The notes under the pieces were generated by a model. The model saw only the letters and a program-made list of their open reading frames with translations. It was not told where the DNA came from and did no database searches. From the NCBI RefSeq assembly GCF_014205675.1, contig NZ_JACIIX010000022.1, positions 1 to 38,883 on the forward strand: 38,883 bases of DNA. The letters run 5' to 3'. The DNA is from Novispirillum itersonii (GTDB taxonomy: Bacteria > Pseudomonadota > Alphaproteobacteria > Rhodospirillales > Rhodospirillaceae). This document shows, in pieces, positions 1 through 8,578 of the stretch. Position numbers and translations under genes: made by a program. Positions within the stretch are counted from its first letter, which is position 1, and every line of letters starts with the position of its first letter.

Positions 1-245
<245 letters not shown>

Positions 246-351
246 AGAGCCCGTGTGCAGCGGTAAACCCCCGCACACGCCTCAATCCCAGAGACAAATT
301 GATATCCGCACGGACCCTTAAAACACACTGTATCGAAGCGTGCGTTTCGAT

Positions 352-470
352 GACCTGGTGGCAATAGTGCTGTGGAAACACCCGATCCCATCCCGAACTC
401 GGCCGTGAAAACCAGTCGCGCCAATGGTACTTCATCCTAAGATGCGGGAGAGTAGGTCACTGCCAGGTCT
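352..470 (+). rRNA. rrf: 5S rRNA
   Basis: A complete 5S rRNA of about 118 nt. The ends pair (GACCTGG at 352-358 with CCAGGTC at 463-469). The interior carries the standard 5S core (CCCGATCCCATCCCGAACTCGG region near 382-402, and GGGAGAGTAGGTCACTGCC near the 3' end). It lies about 105 bp after the 23S end, in the expected 23S-5S order. Confidence 0.97.
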
Positions 471-521
471 TCCAAACGCACACATCGATACAAACTAAAT
501 TGCTTCTCACGATCTCGCGAC

Positions 522-551
522 ATAAGGCCGGAGCACCCTCCGGCCTTATTC
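522..551 (+). terminator. Hairpin between 5S and tRNA-fMet
   Basis: A perfect 12-bp inverted repeat, ATAAGGCCGGAG (522-533) and CTCCGGCCTTAT (538-549), with a 4-nt CACC loop and a short TT tail. It has terminator geometry but sits between the 5S and the tRNA-fMet, so it must leak, act as an RNase processing signal, or the tRNA must have its own promoter. The U tract is short, so processing is a real alternative. Confidence 0.6.
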
Positions 552-583
552 GCTTGAAGAAACCAAACACCGAAACACCACAC

Positions 584-662
<79 letters not shown>

Positions 663-674
663 AATACCTTGCAT

Positions 675-711
675 AAACCCCCCGCCCACAGAAATGAGGG
701 CGGGGGTTTCT
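675..711 (+). terminator. Intrinsic terminator of the rRNA operon
   Basis: AAACCCCCCGCCC (675-687) pairs with GGGCGGGGGTTT (698-709) around a 10-nt loop with one bulged C, followed by TTTCTCATT. It lies directly after tRNA-fMet and separates the rRNA operon from the polysaccharide genes. Confidence 0.75.
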
Positions 712-821
712 CATTCCGTATCGGCAAGAATGTCCTGACGGAAAATACTTTTCCTGTTTCACGTCTTAGAGTTACAGGTTTACGGTTCTACCGACTCAGT
801 TGCGCTGTCAGGAGAGCAAGT

Positions 822-1913
822 TTGAAGTCCCGACGTATCCTTTGGGTGATTTCCAGTCTGTCGTTCGGTGGTGCGGAGCGGGTCATCGTGGAGCTGGCCA
901 ATGCATTCGCAGACCGTGGACATTCTGTGGCCGTTCTGACCCTGGTGACCGCAAAGAGCGATCACTATCATCTGGACAGTCGGGTTGAGCGGATTGCCCT
1001 GAATATGATCTGGGATTCTTCTTCGATCTGGCAAAGCATCGCAGGCAACTGGCGTCGGTCCCGTATGATTCGGGAGGCCATTCAGAGTTATCGGCCGGAT
1101 GCGGTTGTCAGTTTTATCGAACAGAACAATGTCCGGGTGTTGGCCGCAACAGTGGCATCCGGCATTCCTATCATCGTCTCCGAACGTATCGACCCGCGCT
1201 GGCATCAGGTGGGGCGGGCCTGGACTCTTGCGCGTCGGCTTCTTTATCCCCTTGCCGCGCGTGTCGTGGTCCAGACGGAAAGAGTGGCCGTTTGGGCCAG
1301 AACGATCACATCTGCCGGGCGTGTGCGTGTGATCCCGAATTTTGTCCGGGCACTGCCGCCGGGCGGGGAGCGGGGCCAAAAGAGTCTCCTCGCCGTGGGG
1401 CGGCTTGACCGGCAAAAAGGCTTTGATGTGCTGTTACGGGCGTTCGCCGCGTGTGGTCTGGCGCAGCATGGAGTGACGTTAACCATCCTTGGCGAAGGGC
1501 CTGAGCGGAAGGCGCTGGAAACATTGGCGCGCGAACTGAATGTTGCTCAAGCCGTTGAGATGCTCGGGGTTGTCGAGAAGCCTGAGGTCTGGATGGGGCG
1601 GGCCACGGTCTACGTTCTGCCCTCGCGTTATGAGGGGTTTCCCAACGCACTGCTGGAAGCGATGGCGATGGGCTGCCCGGTTATTGCGGCAGATTGTGAT
1701 TCAGGCCCCCGGGAGATCATCCGCAATGGTGAGAATGGTTTGCTGGTTCCGGTCGAGGATGCGGCAGCTTTGGCGGATGCGATGAAGACGCTGTTCGCGG
1801 ATGCCGCTCTGCGGGATCGGCTTGGTGCCGGGGCTCTCACCGTGCGTGACCGCTACTCCCGCGATGCCATCGTCCGCCAATGGGAAACCCTGATTGAAGA
1901 GGTCGTGAAATAA
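822..1913 (+). CDS. GT4-family glycosyltransferase
   Basis: Retaining GT-B glycosyltransferase that probably adds one sugar to a lipid-linked oligosaccharide at the cytoplasmic membrane. The N terminus has the GT4 acceptor-side motif SLSFGGAERVIVELANAF. The C-terminal domain has VGRLDRQKGFDVLL followed by the E-x7-E donor motif (EGFPNALLEAMAMGCPVIA), typical of the AmsD/PglH group. I choose TTG at 822, preceded by GGAG at 811-814 with 7-nt spacing, which gives 363 aa. The in-frame TTG at 669 would begin inside the rRNA terminator and adds an unconserved tail. It is the first gene of the polysaccharide block and ends 219 bp before the flippase start. The sugar specificity cannot be read from the sequence. 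Confidence 0.88.
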   Translation: MKSRRILWVISSLSFGGAERVIVELANAFADRGHSVAVLTLVTAKSDHYHLDSRVERIALNMIWDSSSIWQSIAGNWRRSRMIREAIQSYRPDAVVSFIEQNNVRVLAATVASGIPIIVSERIDPRWHQVGRAWTLARRLLYPLAARVVVQTERVAVWARTITSAGRVRVIPNFVRALPPGGERGQKSLLAVGRLDRQKGFDVLLRAFAACGLAQHGVTLTILGEGPERKALETLARELNVAQAVEMLGVVEKPEVWMGRATVYVLPSRYEGFPNALLEAMAMGCPVIAADCDSGPREIIRNGENGLLVPVEDAAALADAMKTLFADAALRDRLGAGALTVRDRYSRDAIVRQWETLIEEVVK

Positions 1914-2132
1914 GGCTGGATGCCGCTGAAGCGAGTATTCAGGAGGAACGCTGACCTCTCCTGTCGGTCTCAGGCCGCTTTGACTGGACGAACCGGGGGC
2001 GATGCGTATGATCCCCCGTATTCCGGGGATCCTCTGGATACGGTGTTTGCAATCTTCAGGGCGGTGTCATCACCAGCCGGGGGCAGTCTGGTTCTGCTGC
2101 CAGTCTGTCCGAAAAAAACGGGGCTCCCTCTC

Positions 2133-3419
2133 ATGAAAAGACAGCTGCTAATCGTCTCCGTATTGACGGGACTCGCGCAGCTTGCTGCATTCTTCAAGCT
2201 ATGGTTCACGGCGCATATCTTCGGGGTCAGCAGTGAACTGGATGGATATAATCTGGCCTTGGTGACGCCGACGCTGATTTCCGGTTTACTGTCAGGCCTT
2301 CTACAGGTTGGCTTATTTCCGGTCCGGTCGAAAATTGGCACCACAGGACCGGCTGCGGAGACGGCGGCCTTCGATAGAACGGTCTGGTGGGGATATGCCG
2401 CGCTTGGCGCGCTTTTGGTCGGTATCCTCTTTCTCCTGTCCGGGTGGCTTGGAACGGTCATCGTTCCTGTTAACCAGACCGCCACTCTGACGGCGTTTCT
2501 GTCGGTTATGCCTCTGGCTGCTTTTCTTGTGGCGATTGGCATGATGACCGATTGCTCAGGCTATATTCTCGCCATGAGAGGCAGCTTTCTGACAGCTGCG
2601 TCCGCGCCGGTTGCCAATGGACTCCTCGGTGGGATAATGCTCGCGGTGTGGCCGCAGGGTGGATTGGACTGTCTGATCTGGGGAACCGTCTGCGGGGCCG
2701 CGCTTCAGCTTGCGATCTGTGTTTATCGCTTTCAGCGTATCTCGTTTCACCTGCTGGGGCCATTGGCGATACGGGATCGCCGCCCGTTCAAGGAAATCAG
2801 CAGGCTTGGGGCTTGGGCTCTGCCGGGTGTTGCGTTTTCGAATATTGCCGTCTCTTTGCCTCCGATCTGGGCGGCTTCCTTTGGGGAAGGGGCTGTTTCT
2901 GCTTTCGGTTACGCATACAGATTGCATTTATCGGCTGTGCAATTGCTTGTTATGGCAAGTTCCACCATGATATTGGCTCGCTTTTCAGAGCTTGTTGCCG
3001 TCGGGGATACGCAAAGTGTCCGCCGTTTGCTTAAAAAGGCGGCTCTTCTTTCCTTGGGGCTCGGCATATGCGCTATAGTGGGGGTCGCCTCTCTTGGGGA
3101 ATACATACTGACGCTTTTGTTTAGCGGTAAATTTGATGGCGATGCCGCTGAAAAGGTGACACAGCTCTGGGTCTGGTTGTCTGTTGGATTGGGCTTCAAT
3201 CTTCTCGGAAATGTTTTTGCCAAGCTCTGGCAGGCGCAGGCACGGCCGATCCTTCTGTCTCTTATGGGAGGGGCAGGTTTGATGATGTTGTGCCTTAGTT
3301 ATTTTATCCTAAGGGATTTTGTTGGTGAGCAAACCATTGCAATAGCGATCACCTGCTCCAGTATCTCCGGAGTTTTATTGGGTATCAAATTTCTCAATCC
3401 CCCTAAGCGTAAGTTGTAA
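2133..3419 (+). CDS. MurJ/Wzx-like polysaccharide-lipid flippase
   Basis: Integral membrane protein of 428 aa with about 12 hydrophobic segments. It resembles the MurJ/MviN branch of the MOP exporters, for example the FGYAYRLHLSAVQLLVMASS segment and a preceding hydrophobic segment with LPGVAFSNIAVSLP. The expected role is flipping the undecaprenyl-linked repeat unit to the periplasm. Context supports a polysaccharide role rather than peptidoglycan lipid II, because it is flanked by glycosyltransferase and methyltransferase genes. I choose ATG 2133 (MKRQLLIV) because the protein then starts at the first membrane helix. The 71 codons open upstream are low in hydrophobic content and look non-coding, although no strong Shine-Dalgarno sequence is seen at 2133. 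The codon use is more AT-rich than most of the window. Confidence 0.8.
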   Translation: MKRQLLIVSVLTGLAQLAAFFKLWFTAHIFGVSSELDGYNLALVTPTLISGLLSGLLQVGLFPVRSKIGTTGPAAETAAFDRTVWWGYAALGALLVGILFLLSGWLGTVIVPVNQTATLTAFLSVMPLAAFLVAIGMMTDCSGYILAMRGSFLTAASAPVANGLLGGIMLAVWPQGGLDCLIWGTVCGAALQLAICVYRFQRISFHLLGPLAIRDRRPFKEISRLGAWALPGVAFSNIAVSLPPIWAASFGEGAVSAFGYAYRLHLSAVQLLVMASSTMILARFSELVAVGDTQSVRRLLKKAALLSLGLGICAIVGVASLGEYILTLLFSGKFDGDAAEKVTQLWVWLSVGLGFNLLGNVFAKLWQAQARPILLSLMGGAGLMMLCLSYFILRDFVGEQTIAIAITCSSISGVLLGIKFLNPPKRKL

Positions 3420-3452
3420 GTTGCATAGATCCTCGATATTTTCAGCATTGAG

Positions 3453-4460
3453 ATGAGAATGAACCAGTCAGATCTAGTCGAAGTTAAATGTCCTCTCTGC
3501 GGGTCGGAATCATCACGCAGAATTTTTACGACAAAAGACTATCTGTTTTCGGTGTCTGATCACGAATTCACTGTCCGGAAATGCGTGGATTGCGGATGCG
3601 GCTTCTTAAGCCCAAGGCCAAAAGAGGATGGTATCGGGGATTATTATCCTGAAGCGTTTTATTGGTCATGGGAAGGTGCGGAAGGAAAGCTGGCGTGGGC
3701 GGATATTATTCAGAAACGCACGGCTCAGCTTGAGCAGAAAAGCCGTTGGCTGGAGGGAATTCCCCCCGGCAAGCTTCTCGATATCGGGGCGCAGAAGGGT
3801 GAGTTCCTTTGGTTCATGCAGCGTGCCGGCTGGAATGTTCAGGGCGTGGAATTGGATTCAAAGGTTCCCAACCCGGGGAATATGCCCATACGCTACGGTG
3901 ATTTTCTCCAGATGGATTTTGGTGACGAGAAATTCGACGCCATTACCCTCTGGGCTGTTCTGGAACATGTCTATCATCCGGGGGAATTCATCAATAAGGC
4001 ATCCGAATTGCTGAAGCCCGGTGGGAAGATCATCGTGCTTGTGACCAACCTTCACTCGATTCAGTCGAGATTCTATCACGCTGATGATTATCCGCGTCAC
4101 TTGACCCTCTTTACGAGGAAAAGCGTTGCACGCCTGTGCAAGAGGCATGGCTTCCGTCTCGACACCGTCGTGACGGATCAGAAGATTTTTGGGGGCACCC
4201 TCAACGGCGGTCTCCTGTTCGCTGTCAAGCGGCTGATGGGCTATAACAGGTCTGACCTCATGCTCGAGTGGAAGCAGCTTGATGACCCGGACTTGTTCTG
4301 GGGTAAGTGGAGAGGTAAACCATCTCGCCTCATCCGGATGATCAGCAGGCTTGACCGGGCTGTCTCATACCCGGTTGAGGTCATTCTGGACCGCTTGGGA
4401 TTCGGATTTATCATGACCTTCAGTGCTACCCGTGTTGCAAAGGAAGGCAGCAATGTCTGA
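3453..4460 (+). CDS. SAM methyltransferase with N-terminal zinc ribbon
   Basis: A 335-aa class I SAM-dependent methyltransferase. Residues 13-47 hold a four-cysteine zinc ribbon (C13-x2-C16 and C44-x2-C47). The Rossmann core starts near residue 108 with motif I (LLDIGAQKGEFLWFMQ), then an acidic residue ends strand 2 (VELDS) and ALWAVLEHVYHP marks motif IV. Proteins with this layout sit in O-antigen and capsule clusters and methylate sugar or lipid intermediates. The start could be ATG 3453 or ATG 3459; neither has a good ribosome-binding site. Its last 8 bp overlap the next gene, suggesting translational coupling. The gene is notably AT-rich for this window. Confidence 0.85.
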   Translation: MRMNQSDLVEVKCPLCGSESSRRIFTTKDYLFSVSDHEFTVRKCVDCGCGFLSPRPKEDGIGDYYPEAFYWSWEGAEGKLAWADIIQKRTAQLEQKSRWLEGIPPGKLLDIGAQKGEFLWFMQRAGWNVQGVELDSKVPNPGNMPIRYGDFLQMDFGDEKFDAITLWAVLEHVYHPGEFINKASELLKPGGKIIVLVTNLHSIQSRFYHADDYPRHLTLFTRKSVARLCKRHGFRLDTVVTDQKIFGGTLNGGLLFAVKRLMGYNRSDLMLEWKQLDDPDLFWGKWRGKPSRLIRMISRLDRAVSYPVEVILDRLGFGFIMTFSATRVAKEGSNV

Positions 4461-5148
4461 ACGCTGGAAAGACTATTTCAAGAGCCATAAGGCTTTTGGT
4501 TCTAACTGGCTTCAAACGGCCGTTCCGCACTGGGGGTTCCATGAAACCCTCTATGGAAACATCAATCGCTACTGCCCCGCCGGTGGCCGGGTGCTGGATG
4601 TTGGCTGCGGGCCCGGATGGTCAACGATGTTTCTTGCCTCTCAGGGCTATCAGGCCATGGGGGTTGATAATGAGGAAAGTCTCGTTGAAATCGCAAGACA
4701 ACAGGCCTCTGCCTTGGGAAGCCCGGCCTCTTTTGAGGTCGGCGATGCCTTTGATCTGTCCCCGTATTACGGCCAGTTTGATCTGGCCTTCTCCTGCGGG
4801 GTGCTGGAGCACTTTGACCGCGACGTGACGGTCCGCCTGCTGGTTGAGCAGGCCAAGTGCGCACGGCACGTCATCATTCAGATCCCGACCCGCTATACCG
4901 CTTACGCGGACGGCATTACGGATGAGCGTATTTACTCCGTAAAAGAGCTGAAAAAAATCGTTCAGGACGCCGGGATGACCGTCCGGTCGAGCTTTGGCTA
5001 TGGGGATGTCAACGCAACGCCGGTCCATAAAGTCTTGCGGCTGGCGCTCCCCCGGGCCCTCTGGCGGCTTGCACAGAATGCCGGTTTTGCCTATTCGATT
5101 GCCGTGGTCGGACAATCGGAAGCTTTTGAAAAAGTTGAGCGCTCCTAA
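4453..5148 (+). CDS. SAM methyltransferase, UbiE/COQ5-like fold
   Basis: A 231-aa class I methyltransferase. Motif I is VLDVGCGPGWSTMFLA near residues 46-61, followed by GVDNEESLVEIARQQA, and FSCGVLEHFDRD marks the later motif. The start ATG 4453 has AGGAAGG at 4441-4447 with 5-nt spacing and overlaps the stop of the preceding methyltransferase by 8 bp, so the two are probably made together. The likely substrate is a sugar or glycolipid of the same polysaccharide. There is no zinc ribbon, unlike its neighbour, so the two are not simple duplicates. Confidence 0.85.
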   Translation: MSERWKDYFKSHKAFGSNWLQTAVPHWGFHETLYGNINRYCPAGGRVLDVGCGPGWSTMFLASQGYQAMGVDNEESLVEIARQQASALGSPASFEVGDAFDLSPYYGQFDLAFSCGVLEHFDRDVTVRLLVEQAKCARHVIIQIPTRYTAYADGITDERIYSVKELKKIVQDAGMTVRSSFGYGDVNATPVHKVLRLALPRALWRLAQNAGFAYSIAVVGQSEAFEKVERS

Positions 5149-5175
5149 CATGCAACCGGCTGCATTGAACTTCGC

Positions 5176-6342
5176 ATGAAGATTCTGTACGTGATCGGCT
5201 CCATGGAGGTCGGTGGGGCAGAGCAGCACCTGCTGCGGATTGCCGGGGCGCTGGCCGCCCGTGGCTGGAAGCCGACTGTCTTTACCCTGAAGACGGGGGG
5301 GCCGCTGACCGCGGCCTTTCAGGCGGCCGGGGTGCCGGTCAGGGGGGTGACGCTGCCGTCCGGGTTGGCCCGGTTGCTCCGCCATCCCCGGCTGATCGCC
5401 TGGACCGGTCTGCTTGCCGCGCTGCCTCTGCTGGTCTGGACCTACTGGCGGATCCGTCCGCAGGTGACGCACTTTTTCCTGCCGGCCGCATATATTATCG
5501 GCGGGGTGATATCCCTGATTGCGCCCCCCACGGTGCGGATCATGAGCCGTCGCAGCCTGAACCACTATCAGGCCAAGCATCAGCTGTTGCGTAAGCTGGA
5601 GCACTGGCTGCATCCGCGCATGGATCTGGTCTGTGGGAACTCGGCTGCTGTGGTCCGGGATCTGCGGTCCGAAGGAGTCAGCCCGCAACGGCTGCGGCTG
5701 ATTTATAACGGCATCGACATCGCCCGCTTCAAATCCGGCCAGAGCCGTGCGGCTGTCCGGTCCGGGCTGGGGGTTGATGACGATGCTGTCATGCTGGTGA
5801 TGGTGGCCAATCTGATTCCTTACAAGGGGCATGCGGATCTGGTTCAGGCGCTGGCCACGGTGCAGGCGGCGTTGCCGTCCGGTTGGGTCTGTGTCTGCGT
5901 GGGGCGCGATGATGGGATCGGCCCGGCATTGAAGGAACAGGCCCGTCTGGCCGGGATCGACACGCATTTCCGGTTCCCCGGGTCGCGCAAGGATGTGCCC
6001 GATCTTCTGGCCGCCGCCGACATCGGTGTGCTGTGTTCTCACGAGGAAGGGTTTTCCAACGCGGTCATCGAAGGCATGGTCAGCGGCCTGCCGATGGTGG
6101 TGACCGATGTCGGGGGCAACGCCGAGGCGGTGGTGCACGAGCAGACGGGGTTGGTGGTTCCGGCCCGGACGCCGCAGGCCTTGGGGGAGGCCCTGTTGCA
6201 GGTGTGTCTGGATCCTGATCTGCGCCGCCGGATGGGGCAGGCCGGGAAGGAGAGGGCGCTGAACCATTTCTCGATGGAGGCCTGCGTGGCGGGGTATGAG
6301 GCGCTGTACCGGCAGGAACTGCCTCCTGTGGGGCCATCCTGA
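5176..6342 (+). CDS. GT4-family glycosyltransferase
   Basis: A 388-aa GT-B enzyme. The N terminus begins MKILYVIGSMEVGGAEQHLL, the standard GT4 strand 1 and glycine-rich loop. The C-terminal domain contains VANLIPYKGHADLVQAL and the donor-binding E-x7-E (HEEGFSNAVIEGMVSGLPMVV). Start ATG 5176 lies 27 bp after the preceding methyltransferase with no obvious ribosome-binding site. It should add a sugar to the growing lipid-linked unit; donor and linkage are unknown. From here on GC content returns to the high level of the rest of the window. Confidence 0.9.
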   Translation: MKILYVIGSMEVGGAEQHLLRIAGALAARGWKPTVFTLKTGGPLTAAFQAAGVPVRGVTLPSGLARLLRHPRLIAWTGLLAALPLLVWTYWRIRPQVTHFFLPAAYIIGGVISLIAPPTVRIMSRRSLNHYQAKHQLLRKLEHWLHPRMDLVCGNSAAVVRDLRSEGVSPQRLRLIYNGIDIARFKSGQSRAAVRSGLGVDDDAVMLVMVANLIPYKGHADLVQALATVQAALPSGWVCVCVGRDDGIGPALKEQARLAGIDTHFRFPGSRKDVPDLLAAADIGVLCSHEEGFSNAVIEGMVSGLPMVVTDVGGNAEAVVHEQTGLVVPARTPQALGEALLQVCLDPDLRRRMGQAGKERALNHFSMEACVAGYEALYRQELPPVGPS

Positions 6343-6477
6343 TGTTTCAGGCGTGGCTGGAACATCAGCGCGAACATGCTTAACCTATGGGCCGACGGCC
6401 TGCGTCTGAAAGGGCGACAGGGCCATCCGGTGGTGTAAGCGGCGGTCCGGTGTGGATCAGAAAGGCGAAAAGAAGCG

Positions 6478-8418
6478 ATGTGTGGTTTTGTCGGATTTCT
6501 GAACCTCAACGGCGGGCCGGATGCCGATGCCGGGATTGCGCTGCGGATGGCGTCGGCCATTGCCCACCGCGGGCCGGATGCCGATGCGGTGTGGGCGGAG
6601 GGGCCGGTTGCCCTTGGTCATCGCCGTCTGTCGATCATTGACCTGTCCCCCGCCGGGGCCCAGCCGATGCTGTCGCACTGTGGCCGCCACATGCTGGCCT
6701 ACAACGGCGAGATCTACAATTACCGCCAGATCCGGGCGGAACTGGAGCAGACCGATTATTTCCGCTCTGTGGTGCAGGCGTGGCGCGGCCATTCCGATAC
6801 CGAGGTGATGCTGGCGGCCATCGGCTGCTGGGGCCTGAACGAGACCCTGCGCCGGATGGTCGGGATGTTCGCCATCGCCCTGTGGGACCGGCAGGACCGG
6901 TCGCTGACCCTGATCCGTGACCGCGCCGGGGAAAAGCCGCTGTATTACGGGCAGGTCAACGGGGTGCTGCTGTTCGGGTCGGAGCTGAAGGCTCTGCGCG
7001 CCCATCCGGCCTTCCGGGCGGAGATCGACCGGGGCGCTGTCGCCCTGTATATGCGTCATAACTATATCCCGGCGCCCTATACCATCTATCAGGGCATCCG
7101 CAAGCTGATGCCGGGAACCCTGCTGCGGATTGAGGCCGATGGCCGCGAGACGGCACAGACCTACTGGTCCCTGCCGCAGGTGATCGGCGCCCGACCGGGC
7201 GCTGGACTGGATCTGTCGCCGGAGGCGGCGGTGGACCGTCTGGACAGCGTGCTGTCGCAGGCGGTGGCGGATCAGATGGTGGCGGATGTGCCGCTGGGGG
7301 CGTTCCTGTCCGGGGGGATTGACTCCTCGACGGTGGTGGCGCTGATGCAGGCGCAGAGCAGCACACCGGTCCGCACCTTTTCCATCGGCTTCCACGAGGA
7401 TGGTTACGACGAGGCCCAGTATGCCCGGGCCGTTGCCACCCACCTGAAGACCGACCATACCGAGCTGTATGTCTCGGCGCAGGAAGCGATGGCGGTGATC
7501 CCGGACCTGCCGCAGATCTATGATGAGCCGTTCTCGGATTCCTCGCAGATCCCGACGTTTCTGGTGTCGCGGATGGCGCGGCGGCATGTCACCGTTGCCC
7601 TGTCCGGTGATGCGGGGGACGAGCTGTTCAGCGGATACCGCCGCTATACCATGACCACCGCCCTGTGGGGCAAGCTGGGGCGGTTGCCCGGGCCGGTGCG
7701 GTCGGCGGTGGCGGCAGTGCTGCGGGCGGTGCCGGTTGGGGCGTGGGACACCTTGGGCAGGCTGCGGCCCTCCGCTGGCGGGCGGTTGGGCGATAAGATC
7801 CATAAGGGGGCGGGTGTGCTGTCCTGCGACAGTGTCGATGCCCTCTATCGGCGCCTGATCTCGCACTGGGAGGATCCGGCAGCGGTGGTGCAGGCGGGGC
7901 GGGAGCATGACACCGTGCTGACCCGCCAGCCGCCGGAACTGGCCCGGCTGACTCCGGTGGAACGGATGATGGCGCTGGATTTCCTCAGCTATCTGCCCGA
8001 TGACATTCTGGTCAAGGTGGACCGGGCGGCGATGGCCAACAGTCTGGAAACCCGGGTGCCGATGCTGGACCACCGGGTGGTGGAACTGGCATGGTCCCTG
8101 CCGCAGTCCCTGAAGGACCGGTCAGGCACCGGCAAGTGGCTGCTGCGGCAGGTGCTGTACCGCCATGTGCCGCAGGCGATGATGGATCGCCCGAAGATGG
8201 GCTTCGGGGTGCCGCTGGACAGCTGGCTGCGTGGCCCGCTGCGGGAGTGGGCCGAAGGTCTGCTGGCCGAAGGGCGACTGCGGCAGGACGGGATCTTTGA
8301 TCCGCAGCCGGTCCGCCACCTCTGGGCGGAGCATCTTCAGGGACACCGCAACTGGGCCTATCACCTGTGGGATGTGCTGATGTTCAATGCCTGGATGGAT
8401 GCCCAGTCGGCACCCTGA
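6478..8418 (+). CDS. asnB: Asparagine synthase-like glutamine amidotransferase
   Basis: A 646-aa two-domain enzyme. The N-terminal Ntn glutaminase has the catalytic Cys2 directly after Met (MCGFVGF), plus AHRGPDA and the ammonia-site LAYNGEIYNY. The C-terminal synthetase has the pyrophosphate loop SGGIDSS near residue 279 and LSGDAGDELFSGY further on. The canonical reaction is glutamine-dependent amidation of a carboxylate through an acyl-adenylate. In polysaccharide clusters, homologues such as WbpS amidate uronic-acid sugars. A uronate-forming dehydrogenase lies directly downstream, so a sugar substrate is as plausible as aspartate. The gap before it (6343-6477) contains an 8-bp inverted repeat (6339-6346/6361-6368) and no gene. 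Confidence 0.88.
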   Translation: MCGFVGFLNLNGGPDADAGIALRMASAIAHRGPDADAVWAEGPVALGHRRLSIIDLSPAGAQPMLSHCGRHMLAYNGEIYNYRQIRAELEQTDYFRSVVQAWRGHSDTEVMLAAIGCWGLNETLRRMVGMFAIALWDRQDRSLTLIRDRAGEKPLYYGQVNGVLLFGSELKALRAHPAFRAEIDRGAVALYMRHNYIPAPYTIYQGIRKLMPGTLLRIEADGRETAQTYWSLPQVIGARPGAGLDLSPEAAVDRLDSVLSQAVADQMVADVPLGAFLSGGIDSSTVVALMQAQSSTPVRTFSIGFHEDGYDEAQYARAVATHLKTDHTELYVSAQEAMAVIPDLPQIYDEPFSDSSQIPTFLVSRMARRHVTVALSGDAGDELFSGYRRYTMTTALWGKLGRLPGPVRSAVAAVLRAVPVGAWDTLGRLRPSAGGRLGDKIHKGAGVLSCDSVDALYRRLISHWEDPAAVVQAGREHDTVLTRQPPELARLTPVERMMALDFLSYLPDDILVKVDRAAMANSLETRVPMLDHRVVELAWSLPQSLKDRSGTGKWLLRQVLYRHVPQAMMDRPKMGFGVPLDSWLRGPLREWAEGLLAEGRLRQDGIFDPQPVRHLWAEHLQGHRNWAYHLWDVLMFNAWMDAQSAP

Positions 8419-8578
8419 CAGGCAGGACGGGCCGGTTTCGGCGTTTACCCCGACAACAATTTGCGGTATGCCGGACCACCTTGGGAGACCGGGGCCAGCG
8501 GCGGGGTCCGCCGGAATGATTTCAGTTTTTATGGGGTGGCCCTGTGCCGGGGCTGCCGTCTGATGTGTGGGGCACCTG

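Noticed and set aside
669-821. Longer start for the first glycosyltransferase (TTG 669)
   Set aside because: The extension begins inside the rRNA operon terminator and encodes no recognisable sequence. TTG 822 has a well-placed GGAG.
1920-2132. N-terminal extension of the flippase
   Set aside because: The 71 extra codons are hydrophilic, Arg/Pro-rich and unlike any MOP exporter N terminus.
4621-8073. Long minus-strand frames over the GT4 and AsnB genes
   Set aside because: They are His/Gln/Arg-rich mirror frames of well-supported plus-strand enzymes and lack ribosome-binding sites.
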